A stretch of DNA of 64,000 nt from Alisma plantago-aquatica (GCA_963693085.1 OY856412.1:1128054244-1128118243), one strand, 5' to 3'; shown: positions 33,512 through 46,495, counted from the first letter of the stretch. The notes: a model not told the origin generated them from the sequence alone. Numbers and translations are program-made.

Positions 33512-33820
33512 TTCTCCCCCTTTTTGACAATGACAAACCATTCCTCAATCATATTGAAAAGAATATATAAAGTTATACCTTTGCCTTGTGACTTGCTGGG
33601 ATTCTTGATTTTAATAATGTGAGTTCCTCCCCCTCAATCTATGCTTACTCTTACCTGCATAGTTAGTCTTTCTATACAAACAATATAACATATGTACTAT
33701 ATGGTCCTTTAGCAAGTAACGTGATAGAGCATATAATGAACAAGAAAAGGATCACATAGACGAGTCAATATGGTTGAGCTTCACATTGAACTTCTCCCCC
33801 CCTTTGACATTATCAAAAAG
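33512..33820 (-). other. SIRE-like element 1, polypurine tract and 3' internal end
   Basis: The polypurine tract AAAAAGGGGGAGAA is at 33512-33525. Further purine blocks (GGGGGAGGAAC near 33630, AAAGGGGGGGAGAAG near 33791-33804) and TTTGATAATGTCAAAG fit the 3' end of SIRE-type copia elements. It ends where the second SIRE-like LTR was inserted. Confidence 0.65.
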
Positions 33821-34879
33821 TGAAAGATCTAGAGGGGGTCAATAGATCCTTTTGGAGTTTTAAAACAATTAAAACACTTGAACAAGAAGTAGGAGGAAAC
33901 AAGGAAGACACAAGGATGTAGAGTGGTTCCCACCTTAGAAATCTAAGGTAGTCAGTCCACTACCTGATTGTTTCCAACTAGGATTTTGAGAGAAACTTAT
34001 TTTATTACCTCTCGAGGATGTTACACTAAATATAATTGCTTTCCTACATCCTTGAAGTAGCCTTCACCTGAAGTAGCCTCAATCCTCCTAGAAGAATCCT
34101 TCTGAAGTAACTCCAAGACCACCCTTGAAGTAGCCTTTACCTGAGTAGCTTCGATCCTTGAGGCAACCTTCTAAAGTAACTCCAAGTCACCGGGACCAGC
34201 CTTCACCACCTTTAAGTAGCTCCATGAACCTCCTTTCAATAGCCTCCAACCTAGGAGTAGGCAAGGAGAATAAAATAAAATAAAAAGGAATAAGACTGGA
34301 AGAAAGAAACAATGTTACCAATGAGTACAACACTTTGATCCTATATCAAGAGTATTGATCTCCTATCCAGTATAGATGAACGTGTAGTGTGGTGGCTAGG
34401 ATATACTAAGCTACAAGACACTAATGTAGAGCTCAAGGAAACTGAATCACAAGTGAAACTTTGTTTGTTGCTCACAAGGAATGATTCTCAAGTTGCAATG
34501 TGTATTCTCAAGTGATTTGGGTGTCCTAAGGCATGTCCTATTTATAGGAATGGATTACAAGGGCCTAGGGACATTTTAGATACTTTCTAGGGTATTCTTA
34601 GTGCTCAACTAGCCGTTAGGTGTCCATAAATTACATTGCAACGACTAGTTGTTTAGTGCTGAAAAGTGCAGTCCAGAACATGTCTCGGTCGAGAAGTTTG
34701 TCGACCGAGTGTGTATCGGTTGAGCATTTCTTCGACTAAGGGAGGGTTTGGAGTAGATGTGTTGCAACATTCATTTTCAACTTCCAACCACTTTTCCAGA
34801 CCAGTCTAACCTCTATAGAACCTATTGGAAGGTCTACTCTCAGTCGAGAAAGTTGTCGATCGAGGGTTGATTTAGGCTT
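33821..34879 (-). repeat. SIRE-like element 2, 3' LTR, distal part
   Basis: Ends on the minus strand with GACCCCCTCTAGATCTTTCA at 33821. TATA box CTATAAATAG at 34538-34547. The first 470 bp of this LTR are at 44547-45016, and the two parts share the GTCTCGGTCGAGAAGTTTGTCG motif family on both sides of the insertion of the non-coding element. The joined length (1529 bp) is close to that of SIRE-like LTR 1 (1475 bp). Confidence 0.72.
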
Positions 34880-37748
34880 ATGTTACAACCTATTCCTAGC
34901 TTTGCTGGTAATCCTAGAGATTTTAAGATAATCTTAATGCTTGTCATGTTTTTTCTAGTAATATTCTATGTTTTGCTTTATATTAACCTTAGTGACCTTA
35001 AATACTTGTTTGGGCAACTCATAATCATGACTTCAGCACACTATAAAGATTCGAGTTGGGGTTAACATAGCATTGACCCATACATGTGTTCAAGAAGAGA
35101 ATTAATGGCATTGGAGGAAATATTTAATAAATGATTTTTCATTTGATGATATTATCAAAATAATATGGTAGTATTGTAGAGAATTCAATTATGAATCCAA
35201 AAAAAAAGAATGAACCAAATCAGAGTTAAAATGAGTGAGTTATGCCATTTTTAGTAAGCATATACTGAAAACCACGACTGACGCTGCGTCGACACCGCGA
35301 CCGCGGTGTAAACCACGACTGACACTTCGTCGACACTGCGATCGCGGTCGACGCCACCAAGAATAGCCAATCATAAAACAATCTTATCTTGAGCAATACT
35401 TATCCATTTTACCTAAAACAAAGTGTGTTGGAACCGCGATTCGATCCTCTATCATCCTAGACATATTTCTCTATGAGGGAGAAACCTAGAGGGTGATTTC
35501 TGGGGCGATTTTTGGGTAGAACGTGAAGAACAGTAGAAATCAAAAGGGGTTGCTATAAATTCGATTAGGTAAGTAGTTTTAACTGTGGATTCCTCCTTCT
35601 CTTCACTTTCCCTTGATTGAAACCCTTGATCCAGTGATTTGGAGGTTTGGCTTAACATCTAATCTCATCTTCTACCTATAGCAGGTCCCGTTTAGGGTTG
35701 AAATGAAGAAGAAATCATGGATTTTTCTAGGACCTTGATATGGATTCGAGATCTTCAAAGATGGGCTACATTTTAGGGTGTTTTCACACCTTAGGGTGAG
35801 TGGGTACTTCCTTTAAATAGTAGATTGCATGAAAATATATCAAATCATTAATAATTTTCAATTGATTAGTATGCAAGTACAACCCTAAATGGTTGATTTG
35901 ATCTAGATTTTGCAAGATGATTTGATATGGATTATTCCTTTATTGTGATGAATTTCAGATTATGAAATCAGATTAGAAATGAGCGCAACCCATCTAAATG
36001 AGAATTCTTCAATTAATTGTAGAGGTTACATGATTATACTGTAAAGTAGGATTTTCATCTATGACTGAAATTGTTGTATAATTGAATAAAGAAGTTTGCC
36101 TAGTTGAATCTCCCTGCTTATGAATGATTGTTTTATTTGTATGTGTATTACATATATGTCAGATAAGATCTTGCATTTCATTCTATGATATCAATATTTG
36201 CTTGATATATCAGTAAGGAGGGTGAAACCCTAAAGGAATGGAAAGTTGAAGGTTTTCATATAAACATCGTGATTCAATGTTATTCTTGATGTGTTATGTA
36301 TACGATCCTTATGCGAGTTATGAGATAAGTGAATGAGGTAAATGAAACCCTAATGATAGGGTGTTCTATGAAATAAGTATTGTGATATCAATGTTTCTTA
36401 GTTTGAGATGTGGTAAGGCTTAACATTTCAATTATGGTAATGTTATCATATGGTTTATGAAATGAACGGTTTACCAAGTTGAACAAAGATACATTGACAT
36501 GATGATTGAATTATGAAATTAAAGAGTAAATTAGACATGTAGATGCCATGAACACTGTAGAATACTCATAGGATGAGGCATGCGCTATGAGGAGGAAATA
36601 GTTTCCCGATTGGAGGTAGTCTAGATCGAGGTAAGCCAGAGCACACTAGTAGGGTGTGGGGGTCTTGACCAGTAGGGCAGACTCCTTATATTTGTGTGGT
36701 ACCCAACACCAACTGGGGATACCGATGGTACATGTGTTACTTGTTGAGTAGTCAGTGGTCAGCAGGTCCACTGATACACAATAAGCCTAAGGGCTTTGAC
36801 TCACTGCCTGAGTACCCAGGTTGAGAGGTGGAGTCTGAGATATCTGGCCGCTCTTATTAGCTTCTGATTTGCAGACGTGCTGAGGCCCACTGCAGACAAA
36901 GTCTTACTCAAGATATAGGCTTAGGAACCCGGGCATGCTTGTAAGCCTTATGTAGTGAGATCGTAGCTTGTTGTGATTCTTTCACATGTTGTGGTACACC
37001 TCATGTGGGTTCAGGGCATAATAAGATGAATGAGAGGTTAAACAAGTGTGCACAGTTATTCAATTATTCTTTGTATGTTTTTGAGTTATTAGTTCTCTTT
37101 GAGATTAATCAAGCATGTTCATACATTGATTCATTCTTGTAGATATCTAGAGTATCCTGCCATATTTATTATTGTGAATGATTAGTCTCTTTAAAGCCTA
37201 CTACTGTTATAATTGATATCAGTTGCTCAAAAGTATATCTGTAATTATGTCAGTGCTTTAGACTGTTTCTTTGAAGTACTCATTCACTGAGCGAGTAGGC
37301 TCACCCCTCTACTCACAATTTTTAGGGAAATCACATGGACATTGAAGAAGGTCAAAGAATCAAAGTAGATCTACCACAGGAGTTAAGTGTGAGATTAGTT
37401 GAGTTCAGTCAGTCCCTGTCACTCTAGGTCCTTGTATAGATGTGAGAGAGTTGTAAATGATGGTTGTATCTTTGTTTCCTTAATAAGAGAGAATGCATTT
37501 GATTATCATGTCGTATGTACATAGAAGTGTGAGAAACATAATGAATGTATGGATGTGTATCATTAATGTTGAGATCATATTAGAGTAATCAAGGTTTAAT
37601 TCTCTTGTAAAGTTTGTTTATGTGATTCAATGCGAGAAAACAAAGAGTTTGAAAAAAAAAGTTGGGAGTGAACTTTGTATTAAGTATAATCCTCAAACTC
37701 ATGCCCTAATCTCATGATTAACGGTAATCATGGGATGAGGGTGTGACA
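34880..37748 (+). repeat. Left LTR of the LARD-like element (2869 bp)
   Basis: Homologous to 41617-44546. It contains two 41-bp CpG-rich units at 35270-35355. There are many substitutions and small indels between the LTRs, so it is not a recent insertion. Short frames inside are chance. Confidence 0.88.
35270..35355. repeat. CpG-rich 41-bp tandem units, left LTR
   Basis: Two units beginning AAACCACGACTGACGCTGCG, with GTCGAC and CGCGACCGCGG palindromes. An island of high GC in AT-rich surroundings. Confidence 0.85.
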
Positions 37749-37752
37749 ACTT

Positions 37753-37764
37753 TGGTATCAGAGC
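37753..37764 (+). other. Primer binding site of the LARD-like element
   Basis: TGGTATCAGAGC, 4 bp after the left LTR end, complementary to tRNA-iMet. Confidence 0.88.
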
Positions 37765-40700
37765 TTAGGCTGAGTCGTCAAGGACCATTAGGATAGAAAG
37801 TCAGAGTTATAAGTGTGGAAGATAGGAGGTGATGTGTCTATAGCTCTGGGAGGTCTGGGTGTTTGGATACCCTAGTTCAGTATCTGGATACCTAGGTTGA
37901 CCAGTATCAAGCTACTCTATCTCTTCTTCTCTGGATGCCCTGGCCAGGTATGTAGAGGAAGGATGGGATAGAGAGAAACCTTAGAAATCTTAGGGTTAGG
38001 AGACCAAAAAGTAATGAAGGAGTAAGAGATTAAACATATAATTTGATACAACTCTTGCTTTATATTGCTTATTTGATTGTAGATAAATAGACATGCTCTT
38101 ATATGTATGAATTCATGTTATCAGTTTGTAGAATATGTATGGTTCTTTTAGGTTTTTGTGTATCATCAAGTTGTTTCAATTATTCTTTGTATCTAGTAGA
38201 CCAGAAGTTATGTTTAAATGAGTTTGCCCTAAGTGGATATTCTTTCCACATGTTTGAGATTAATAGGAGTTGATTAATCATGATTAGCTCTTGGATTTAG
38301 GACTATAGGTTCGGCCTGGTCCGGATGGCAGGATGTGTTACTGGGATCTAATGGCTCCTATTAACAATATAATTAAAATAGAGTCTAGATAAATTAGACC
38401 CACATCATAGGGAGAATGAACATACACTAAGATGTTGAAACATATGGGAAAGGTTATAATAGCTAAGAATTAGTAGGAACTGATATTTGAGATCCAAATT
38501 TGGGGCCTCATATGAGAAACCCTTAATTGGGAATAAAGGAACACGACATAAGGTTCAGATTAAGTTTAATGATTAGTATTATATGAACTCTAAATATGAA
38601 ATATGGAAAAGATATGAGAAAAGTATGTAAGGACCAAGATAGTAAGAATCAATCATGAGGAGTGGTTTATATAACTGAGTACAATGTTCTTATGTACTCC
38701 CAAGCAAAGGGAAAATAGAAGAAAAGAGTTAAGTATACAATAAGTACATAGAAGTGAAGAGTCTTTAGAAGAGTTAAAGTAAAGAGAATTAGATGAACAT
38801 GTAAATCATAAGACTAGGATAAGAAACTAAGTTAAAACAAAGATAAATGTTGGAAATGATGAGCTTGATTAAGGAATGAGGGTTATGATATAATTCAGAA
38901 CATGGAATTTGTACCTTTATTGTGAAGTTAATACATTCATCCTTACTACCTTTGGATTCCAAGTCTCTATAGAATAACAAACTAGTTTCTAAAAGAAGAA
39001 TAAAAGTGTAGCTAAATAAATGAATAAGTCATAAAAAGGTAGACTATATTCTTGAAGGAAAAACTTGATTGAAAGAGAAACTATGTTTCACCCATGCATG
39101 AGTCATTTGATTTAAAATGAAGCATATGTAATGTATTAAACATGAGGTGAAACTAGTAAAGAGATTATTGATTTAGAATTTCAACTTCACATTAGTAGAA
39201 GGATAAAAAGAAATATATGCAACATGGTATACATGATCATACACATAAAAGAAGCAACATGATCAAAAGAGAAAACTAGAAGTTAACTATGACATGTGGA
39301 ATAGTAGTATATGGTAAGGGGATTATGGAAAGTAAAGAAGGGTTTGAAACATAATGGAGTAATATAGATTATAAAAGAAAGAGGTTGCAAGATTCATGAA
39401 AGTGCTAATTAGACAAGTATCCTTGTTGATAATTAATTAAACCTACATATGAGAAATGTATTAATGAATGTTTAAAGATAAGAATTCTAAGTCTCAAAAT
39501 CATCTTCTCTTTCATATCTTCCTTAATGAGAGCAATGTGGGAATGAAGTGATAAGGAAATGAATCATATATGATGCATAACCACCATGGTAGAGACATCT
39601 AGTGAATGTAATAATGACACACAATATGATGATGAAACCCTAGCAGGGTAAATTGAGAATGTAATCTATTTGAATGGTCAAGTAAGAGAAAGTAAATTCA
39701 AGTGATGAGATAAGGAAGACTTTAGTAAAACTTGTGAGATCCGAAGTTTAGATTTCAAATTAAGGGAGTAAAGTCATATCATAATAACATCATGTTACTG
39801 ATGAGGACCAAACCCTAGAATGTCTAGAGTTGTAGTAGTTCAAGGGATATCACTAGTGATTTGACCTTGAATACTAGCATCTCTATAAAATAAGAGCATG
39901 CAATTTACACTATGAGAAGTAAACTAGCACTGATAGTAATCCTACCTAATCTTAAAGGTTGATGAACAATATGAAAATGATTCAGAGCAAAGGGTAAGAA
40001 ATAAATTTGAAATGTAACAAGTGTGTTATGAACAAAAGGAGAAGTGCAAGATGAGAAAAGTGTAATCTAAAACAAATTCTTACAGTGATATCAAGAATGA
40101 TGAATGATCTATTCTTACCTTGTATGTTTCAATTTTAGGGATGTTTATTCTATATGATCAAAATGAGAAGGATAAGTAACAAGAAGTAAGTAGTAATGAA
40201 TGAGGAGATAAGAGAAAACAATGGCTTTCAGTAATATGTGAATTTGTTTTTAGAAGTGTAATTTGTTGAAGGTATAATGAGGGATGTAAATTTGTTCTAC
40301 ATATGATTTCAGTGTACATGTGCAAGCAATATGTTAATTTTAGGTGTCTGATAGTTGTAGTCATTCATACCAGTAATCCATCATAGTGTTGTACAATCGT
40401 GGTATGGTGATATGGGTCAAATGATGATAAAACAAATGGAGGGTTACCCTAAATAAGGTAGTCTTACCTATTCACTCGTATGAATAGAAGGGATGATAAC
40501 CATATTGTATTGATATGTAACCCTAATGAGGTATAGCTTGTTATACCTAGCTCTAATATAACTAAGTGATGGTAATTGGTTATAAATAGTCCTTGAATGA
40601 CTAATATAATCATGGAGTACTCTGTTACTTTTGTTGAAACCTTAGTATGCTATAACCTGATGGTTACACCTTGATTTATGTGTGGGTTCATACTTGATAA

Positions 40701-41603
40701 TAGTATGAAATATGATGGTGATGCTTCACCTTATGCATCCATGATCCAACTGGGGATGTCGTGAATAAGGGTTTGGGTATAAGTGCTGATTAGTAACATT
40801 AATATAATTAATCTTATTGAATCCAACTCTAATAACAAATAGATAAAGATGAGTATTCATGTTTAACATTCTTATATGATGGAATGATGGTGGAATAACC
40901 TCCTTAATATGTTAATTGATGGTTATCATAGCCATATGGTTGATACTTTATTATGCTAAACATGTGAATTATGAATATGATGAGGGTTAATCATATCTAG
41001 ATTCCTTACATGCTGATGTAATAAAGGAATCTTCTTAATGTTAATATAACTCTGCTATGATTGTTTATGAAGATCTCCTAACTCATTGATGCAGTATTGT
41101 GTTGATCCAGTGTATTATATGTAAGTGATGTTGTTTAGCCTTGTTATAAGGCATGAAAAGATAATAATGATCTTGAAGAGAATAGTATGATGTTCTTAAT
41201 GACCTTTGGGCATGTTTGATCCCTAGATGAGGTGTAATCCTCTTGTGTTGATAAGGGTTGAAACCCTATGATATTGTAAAAAGGATTTATATATTGTGAT
41301 AGTATGATGACTAGTGTGGTATTATGAATGGCAAGTTAATAGTGCCATGTGATGATGAGATGAGAAATTATGTTTCACACATTTATATTTTTTAAAAATT
41401 GTTATTTGAAGAGTAAAAAATGACTCAATGTTGAAAATAAAATTCTAGACTGTAGAATCTGAAAGCTTAAAAAGAGAGAGATACCCCTAGTAAAGGTTAT
41501 TTGGAGGAATCATGGCATATAAGAAGCTACTTGGAAATTAGAATTTGATATGTTTAACAAGTATCTTTTCCACTTTCATAAATTTTGAGATGAAATTTTT
41601 ATT
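37765..41603 (+). other. Non-coding internal domain of the LARD-like element
   Basis: About 3.8 kb without a recognisable gene. The first part (about 37950-40350) is conspicuously purine-rich on the plus strand (runs of GAA, AAG, GAT). From about 40400 it changes to ATG/GAT- and TTG-rich sequence with repeated ACCCTAAT-like pieces. Such conserved non-coding interiors are known for LARDs and may fold or package RNA, which is inference here. Confidence 0.75.
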
Positions 41604-41616
41604 AGAGGGGGAGAAT
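41604..41616 (+). other. Polypurine tract of the LARD-like element
   Basis: AGAGGGGGAGAAT directly before the right LTR start TGTTACAA. Confidence 0.88.
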
Positions 41617-44546
41617 TGTTACAATATGTTCCTAGCTTTGCTGGTAATCCTAGAGATTTAAGATAATCTTAATGCTTGTCATGTTTTTGTTAGTAATATT
41701 TTATGTTGTGCTTTATATTAACCTTAGTGACCTTAAATACTTGTCTGGGAAACTCATAATCATGACTTAAGCATACTATAAAGATTCGAGTTGGGGTTAA
41801 CATAGCATTGACCCATACATGTGTGCAAGAAGAGAGTTAATGACATTGGAGGAAATAATTAATAAATGATTTTTCATTGATTATATTATCAAAATAATAT
41901 GGTAGTATTGTAGTTAATTCAATTATGAATCCAACAAAAAAAGAATGAACCAAATCAGAGTTAAAATGAGTGAGTTATGCCATTTTTAGTAAGCATATAC
42001 TGAAAATTGCGACCGACGTTGCGTCGACACCACAACGGCAGTGTAAACCACGACTGATGTTGCGTCGACACTGTGACTGATGCTGCGTCGACACTGCAAC
42101 TGCAGGGTAAACCATGACCAACGCTGCGTCAACACCACGACCGCGATCGACGCTTCCAAGAATAGCCAATCGTAAAACAATCTTATCTCGAGCAATACTT
42201 ATCCATTTTCAACAAAATGAAGTGTGTTGGAACCGCGATTCGATCCTCTATCATCCCAGACATGTTTCTCTATGAGGGAGAAACTTGGAGGTCAATTTCT
42301 GGGGAAATTGTTGGGGTAGAACGTGAAGAATAGCAGAAATCAAAAGGGGTTGCTATAAATTTGATTAGGTAAGTAGTTTTAACCGTGGATTCCTCCTTCT
42401 CTTCAATTTCTCTTGATCGAAACCCTTGATCTAGTGATTTGGAGGTTTGGCTTAACCTCTAATCTCATCTTCTACCTACAGCAATTCCCATTTAGGGTTG
42501 AAAGGAAGAAGAAATCATGGATTTTTCTAGGACCTTGATATGGATTCGAGATCTTCAAATATGGGCTACGTTTTTAGGGTGTTTTCACACCTTAGGGTGA
42601 GTGGGTACTTCCTTTAAACAGTAGATTGCATGAAAATGAGTTAAATAATTAATAATTTTCAATTGATTAGTATGCAAGTACAACCCTAAATGGTCGATTT
42701 GATCTAGCTTTTGCAAGATGATTTGATATGGATTATTCCTCTATTGTGATGAATTTCATATTATGAAATCAAATTAGAAATGAGAGCAACCCATCTAAAT
42801 GAGAATTCTTAAATTAATTGTAGAGGTTACATGATTATACTAAACAGTAGGATTTTTGCTATGACTAAAATTGTTGTATAATTGAATAAAGAAGTTTGCC
42901 TAGTTGAATCTCCCTACTTATGAATGATTGTTTTATTTGTATGTTTATTACATATATGTCAGATAAGATCTTGCATTTCATTCGATGATATCAATGTTTT
43001 CATATAAATGAAACCCTAAAGGAATGGAAAGTTGAAGGTTTGCATATAAACATCTTGATTCAATGTTATTCTTGATGTGTGATGTATACAATCCTTATGC
43101 GAGTTATGAGATAAGTGAATGAGGTAAATGAAACCCTAATGATAGGGTGTTTTATGAAATAAGTATTGTGATATCAATGTTTCTCAGTTTGAGATGTGGT
43201 AAGGCTTAACAGTTCCGTTGTGGTAATGTTATCAGATGGTTTATGAAATGAACAGTTCACCAAGCTGAACAAAGATACGTTGATGTGATGGTTGAATTGT
43301 GAAATTAAAGAGTGAATTAGATATGTAGATGCCCTGAACACTGTAGAATCCTCACAGGATGAGGCCTGCACTGTGAGGAGGAAACAGTTTCCCGATTGGA
43401 GGTAGTCCAGATCGAGGTAAGTCAGAATGCACCAGTAGGGTGCGGGGCTCTTGAACAGTAGGGCAAACTTGTTATAATTGTGTGGTACCCAACACCAACT
43501 GGGGATACCGGTGGTACCTATGTTACTTGTTGAGTGATCAGTGGTTAGTAGGTCCACTGATACACAATAAGCCTAAGAGCTTTGACTCACCGCCTGAGTA
43601 CCTAGGTTGAGAGGTGGAGTATGAGATACCTGGCCACTCTTATTAGCCGTTGAGAGGCAGACGTGCTGAGGCCCGCTGTAGACGGGGTCTTACTCAAGAT
43701 ATAGGCTTAGGAACCCGGGCATGCTTCTAAACCTTGTACAATGAGATCGTAGCTTGCTGCGATTCTTTCACATGTTGTGTTGCACCTCATGTGAGTTTAG
43801 GGCATAATAAGATGAATGAGAGGTTAAACAAGTGTGCAAAGTTATTTGATTATTCTTTGTATGTTTCTGAGTTATTAGTTATCTTTGAGATTAATCAAGC
43901 ATGTTCATACATTGATTCACTCTTGTAGATATCTAGAGTATCCTGCCATATTTATTATTGTAAATGATTAGTCTCTTTAAAGCTTACTGATGCTATAATT
44001 GATATCAGTTGATCAAAAGTATATATATGTAATTATATCAATGCTTTAGACTATTTCTTTGAAGTACTCATTCACTGAGCGATTAGGCTCACCCCTCTAC
44101 TCACAATTTTGAGGGAAATCACATGGACATTGAAGAAGGTCAAAGCATCAGAGTAGATCTACCACCGGAGTTAAGTATGAGATTAGTTGAGTTCAGTCAA
44201 TCCCTATCACTCTAGGTCCTTGTATAGATGTGAGAGGGTTGTAAATGGTGTTTGTATCTTTGTTTCCTTAATAAGAGAGAATGCATTTGATTATCATGCT
44301 GTATGTACATGGAAGTGTGAGAAATAGAATGAATGTATGGATGTGTATCATTAATGTTGAGATCATATTAGAGAAATCAAGGTTTAATTCTCTTGTAAAG
44401 TTTGTTTATGTGATTCAATGTGAGAAAACAAAGAGTTTGAAAAAAAAAGAAAAAAAAAGTTGGGAGTGAACTTTGTATTAAGTATAATCCTCAAACTCAT
44501 GCCCTAATCTCATGATTAGTGGTAATTGTGGGATGCGGGTGTGACA
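41617..44546 (+). repeat. Right LTR of the LARD-like element (2930 bp)
   Basis: Homologous to 34880-37748. The CpG-rich array at 42002-42152 has three 41-bp units plus a partial extra one, against two in the left LTR. Poly-A-rich tract at 44440-44458. Confidence 0.88.
42002..42152. repeat. CpG-rich 41-bp tandem units, right LTR
   Basis: Units start near 42004, 42045 and 42109. The second holds an internal duplicate of about 23 bp around TGATGCTGCGTCGACACTG. Several CpG sites read TG or CA where the left LTR keeps CG. Confidence 0.82.
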
Positions 44547-45016
44547 TGTTACATGTGCATGTCATTAATCAGTGCTCATGTGTTAGACTAAGGTGGTTCT
44601 CGGTCAAGAATTTTGTCGAACGAGGGTGTCTCGGTCGAGAAGTTTGTCGATCGAGAATGTCCCTATTTCAATATGTTAAATCATTTACTAAGTGTGTGTA
44701 TAAATGTGTAATTGTGATTCTATCTTAAGGGGGGATCTATCTAAGTGTTGTGAGTGGATAGGGAAGATCTAACACTTAATTTACATGATATCTATGTACT
44801 TGTACATTATATACCTGTACAATGTTTTACATTGAGTACAATCATGAAAATAAAAGTAATCTGAGCAAGTTGATCTTCTAATTTGTATTGATCTTCAACT
44901 ATCCCCTTCCTTATTTGTTTATCCCTGAAACACTCAAATAATAAGTTAGATCCACAAGAATGAAATGTTTGTCATCATCAAAACAAAGGGTTTAATAATG
45001 TCCAATTTATCCAACA
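44547..45016 (-). repeat. SIRE-like element 2, 3' LTR, first part
   Basis: Starts on the minus strand at TGTTGGATAAATTGG (45016), directly after a polypurine tract (45017-45030, AAAAAGGGGGAGAT). It is interrupted at 44546 by the LARD-like element and continues at 34879. CTCGGTCGAGAAGTTTGTCG-type motifs occur on both sides of the break. Confidence 0.75.
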
Positions 45017-45953
45017 ATCTCCCCCTTTTTGAAGATGACAAACATTTCTGAAATATAGATCAAGGGAATTTAAATAGCACATGTTTCATACCTGAGTTTT
45101 ACCTTATGTAGACATTCTCTTGTTTATTTATGGAGTGTGTGCTAGTTATTCCCAAAGAGATGTGTAACATAGTATCCAACTCTTTCAGGAATATAGCAAC
45201 ATTTTATGTGAAGCCAAAAGATTATGAAACTCATTTAATTTGTTTTTTATTTATATTACTTCTCCCCCTTTGTCATTTCAAAAAGATAACCAAGCATTAT
45301 AATTAAGACTATTATTAGTACTCCCCCTGAATATGATGCTCCCCCTTAATATGACACTCAAATTGAAAAGCAAAGGTATAAAAGATGTCCAATGCAAGCC
45401 ACAATATGAAGATTTTATTATCATGACAACAAGAACAACAAGCTCAAATACATAGATGAGAGAGTTCACTAAAATACATTACAATCATCTCATTACATAG
45501 TGCCACCTTACTGAAAAGATCTCAAAATAATATCAACTTTAGGATCCTTCCCAAGGAATGGAGTGTCACCATAATATTTGACCAGTGTTTGCCAATCCAA
45601 TGCACCTGTCTTGGTGAGAGCATAAGCTTCCAAGAAGGTGGGTGCTCGATCAAAGAAGAAATGGGCAGCAAAGTCTTGAAGTTGAATGGGTGAAAATTGT
45701 GTGTGGGAAAGATCAAGAGAAGATGGTGGTGGAACTTGAGAGTAGTTGAGAGATGGATTATAAGGGTAGAGAGGACCAGGATAGTGTGAATATGGATAGT
45801 TGTCTGGGTCATTTGGAGTGAGATCTTGCATTCTTTGGTTTATGTAGGTCATGGCATGATGAGTATAGTCCATTTCTCTTCCAAAGTGATAGGTAGCCCC
45901 AGTTAGGTAGGTAATGTTATTGGATAGGTTATCAATGGTTTGGCTAGGAGTAG
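45017..45953 (-). other. SIRE-like element 2, 3' internal region with an unknown ORF
   Basis: Polypurine tract at 45017-45030, further purine blocks near 45260 and 45320, then an open stretch at 45873-45508 (minus, 121 codons). That stretch is rich in Y, P and H (for example PYSHYPGPLYPYNPSLNY) and continues with FAAHFFFDRAPTFLEAYALT. I do not recognise a domain. It could be part of a post-pol (env-like) ORF of a SIRE-type element, judged only by position. The right end abuts the Athila-B-type LTR fragment. Confidence 0.5.
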
Positions 45954-46133
45954 TGGTAACCTCCCATTTTGTGATGTTATCTTACTAGTTTTTCTTAGTT
46001 TTCCATACCCTTTCTTAGATAAATTAGATTAAATGCTTAACTTTCTAGATTTATTGTAAATATACCAATAGACTGATATTTCTCTTTTCTTCTTATAGAT
46101 AAACCCAAAAAAATTACAAAAGTCTCAGCCAAA

Positions 46134-46470
46134 ATGGTCCCAAGATCGTGAAGGTCCAACCGGTCTCAAGACCGTGAGGACCCAAACGATCCCAAGACCA
46201 AGTGAAGCTTACTGGTCCCAAGACTGAATGAAGATCCATCGGTCCCAAGACTGAGTGAAGGCCAAATGATCCCAAGACTGAGTGAAGGCCAAACGGTCCC
46301 AAGACCGAGTGAAGGCCTATCAGTCCCAAGACCGAGTGAAGACCCATCAGTCCCAAGACCGAGTGAAGACTCATTGATCCCAAGACTAAGTGAAAGGCTA
46401 CTGGTACCAAGACCATGAGGATCCAAATGGTCTCTAGACCGTGAAGATCCAAATGATCTCAAGACCGCTC
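46134..46470. repeat. 27-bp tandem array, second LTR copy
   Basis: About a dozen units with GGTCCCAAGACC cores, the reverse complement of the array at 13370-13715. It produces repeat-encoded frames such as SLGLGT that are not proteins. Confidence 0.88.
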
Positions 46471-46487
46471 AAGACCCCCTTGGAGCC

Positions 46488-46495
46488 TATAAATA
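46488..46495 (+). promoter_or_regulatory. TATA box, Athila-B-type LTR fragment
   Basis: TATAAATA after the tandem repeats, the same arrangement as at 13313-13324. Confidence 0.65.

Larger units (their letters stand above)
34880..44546 (+). mobile_element. Non-coding LTR retrotransposon (LARD-like), Tekay-type signals
   Basis: A complete-looking plus-strand LTR element: left LTR 34880-37748, PBS 37753-37764, internal 37749-41616, polypurine tract 41604-41616, right LTR 41617-44546. Both LTRs begin TGTTACAA and end GTGTGACA. The LTR end, PBS context (ACTTTGGTATCAGAGC) and purine tract (AGAGGGGGAGAA) are typical of Tekay/Del chromoviruses. The 3.9-kb internal part has no reading frame beyond 68 codons and no Pol motif, so it would have needed enzymes from a related element. 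Flanking 5-mers GCTTA and TGTTA are not a clean duplication. Confidence 0.85.

Noticed and set aside
35280..35310. CpG-rich block as a host gene promoter CpG island
   Set aside because: It is part of LTR tandem units repeated in the other LTR, with no adjacent gene.
46114..46462. Frames with SLGLGT-type repeats
   Set aside because: The same tandem array in reverse orientation. Not genes.
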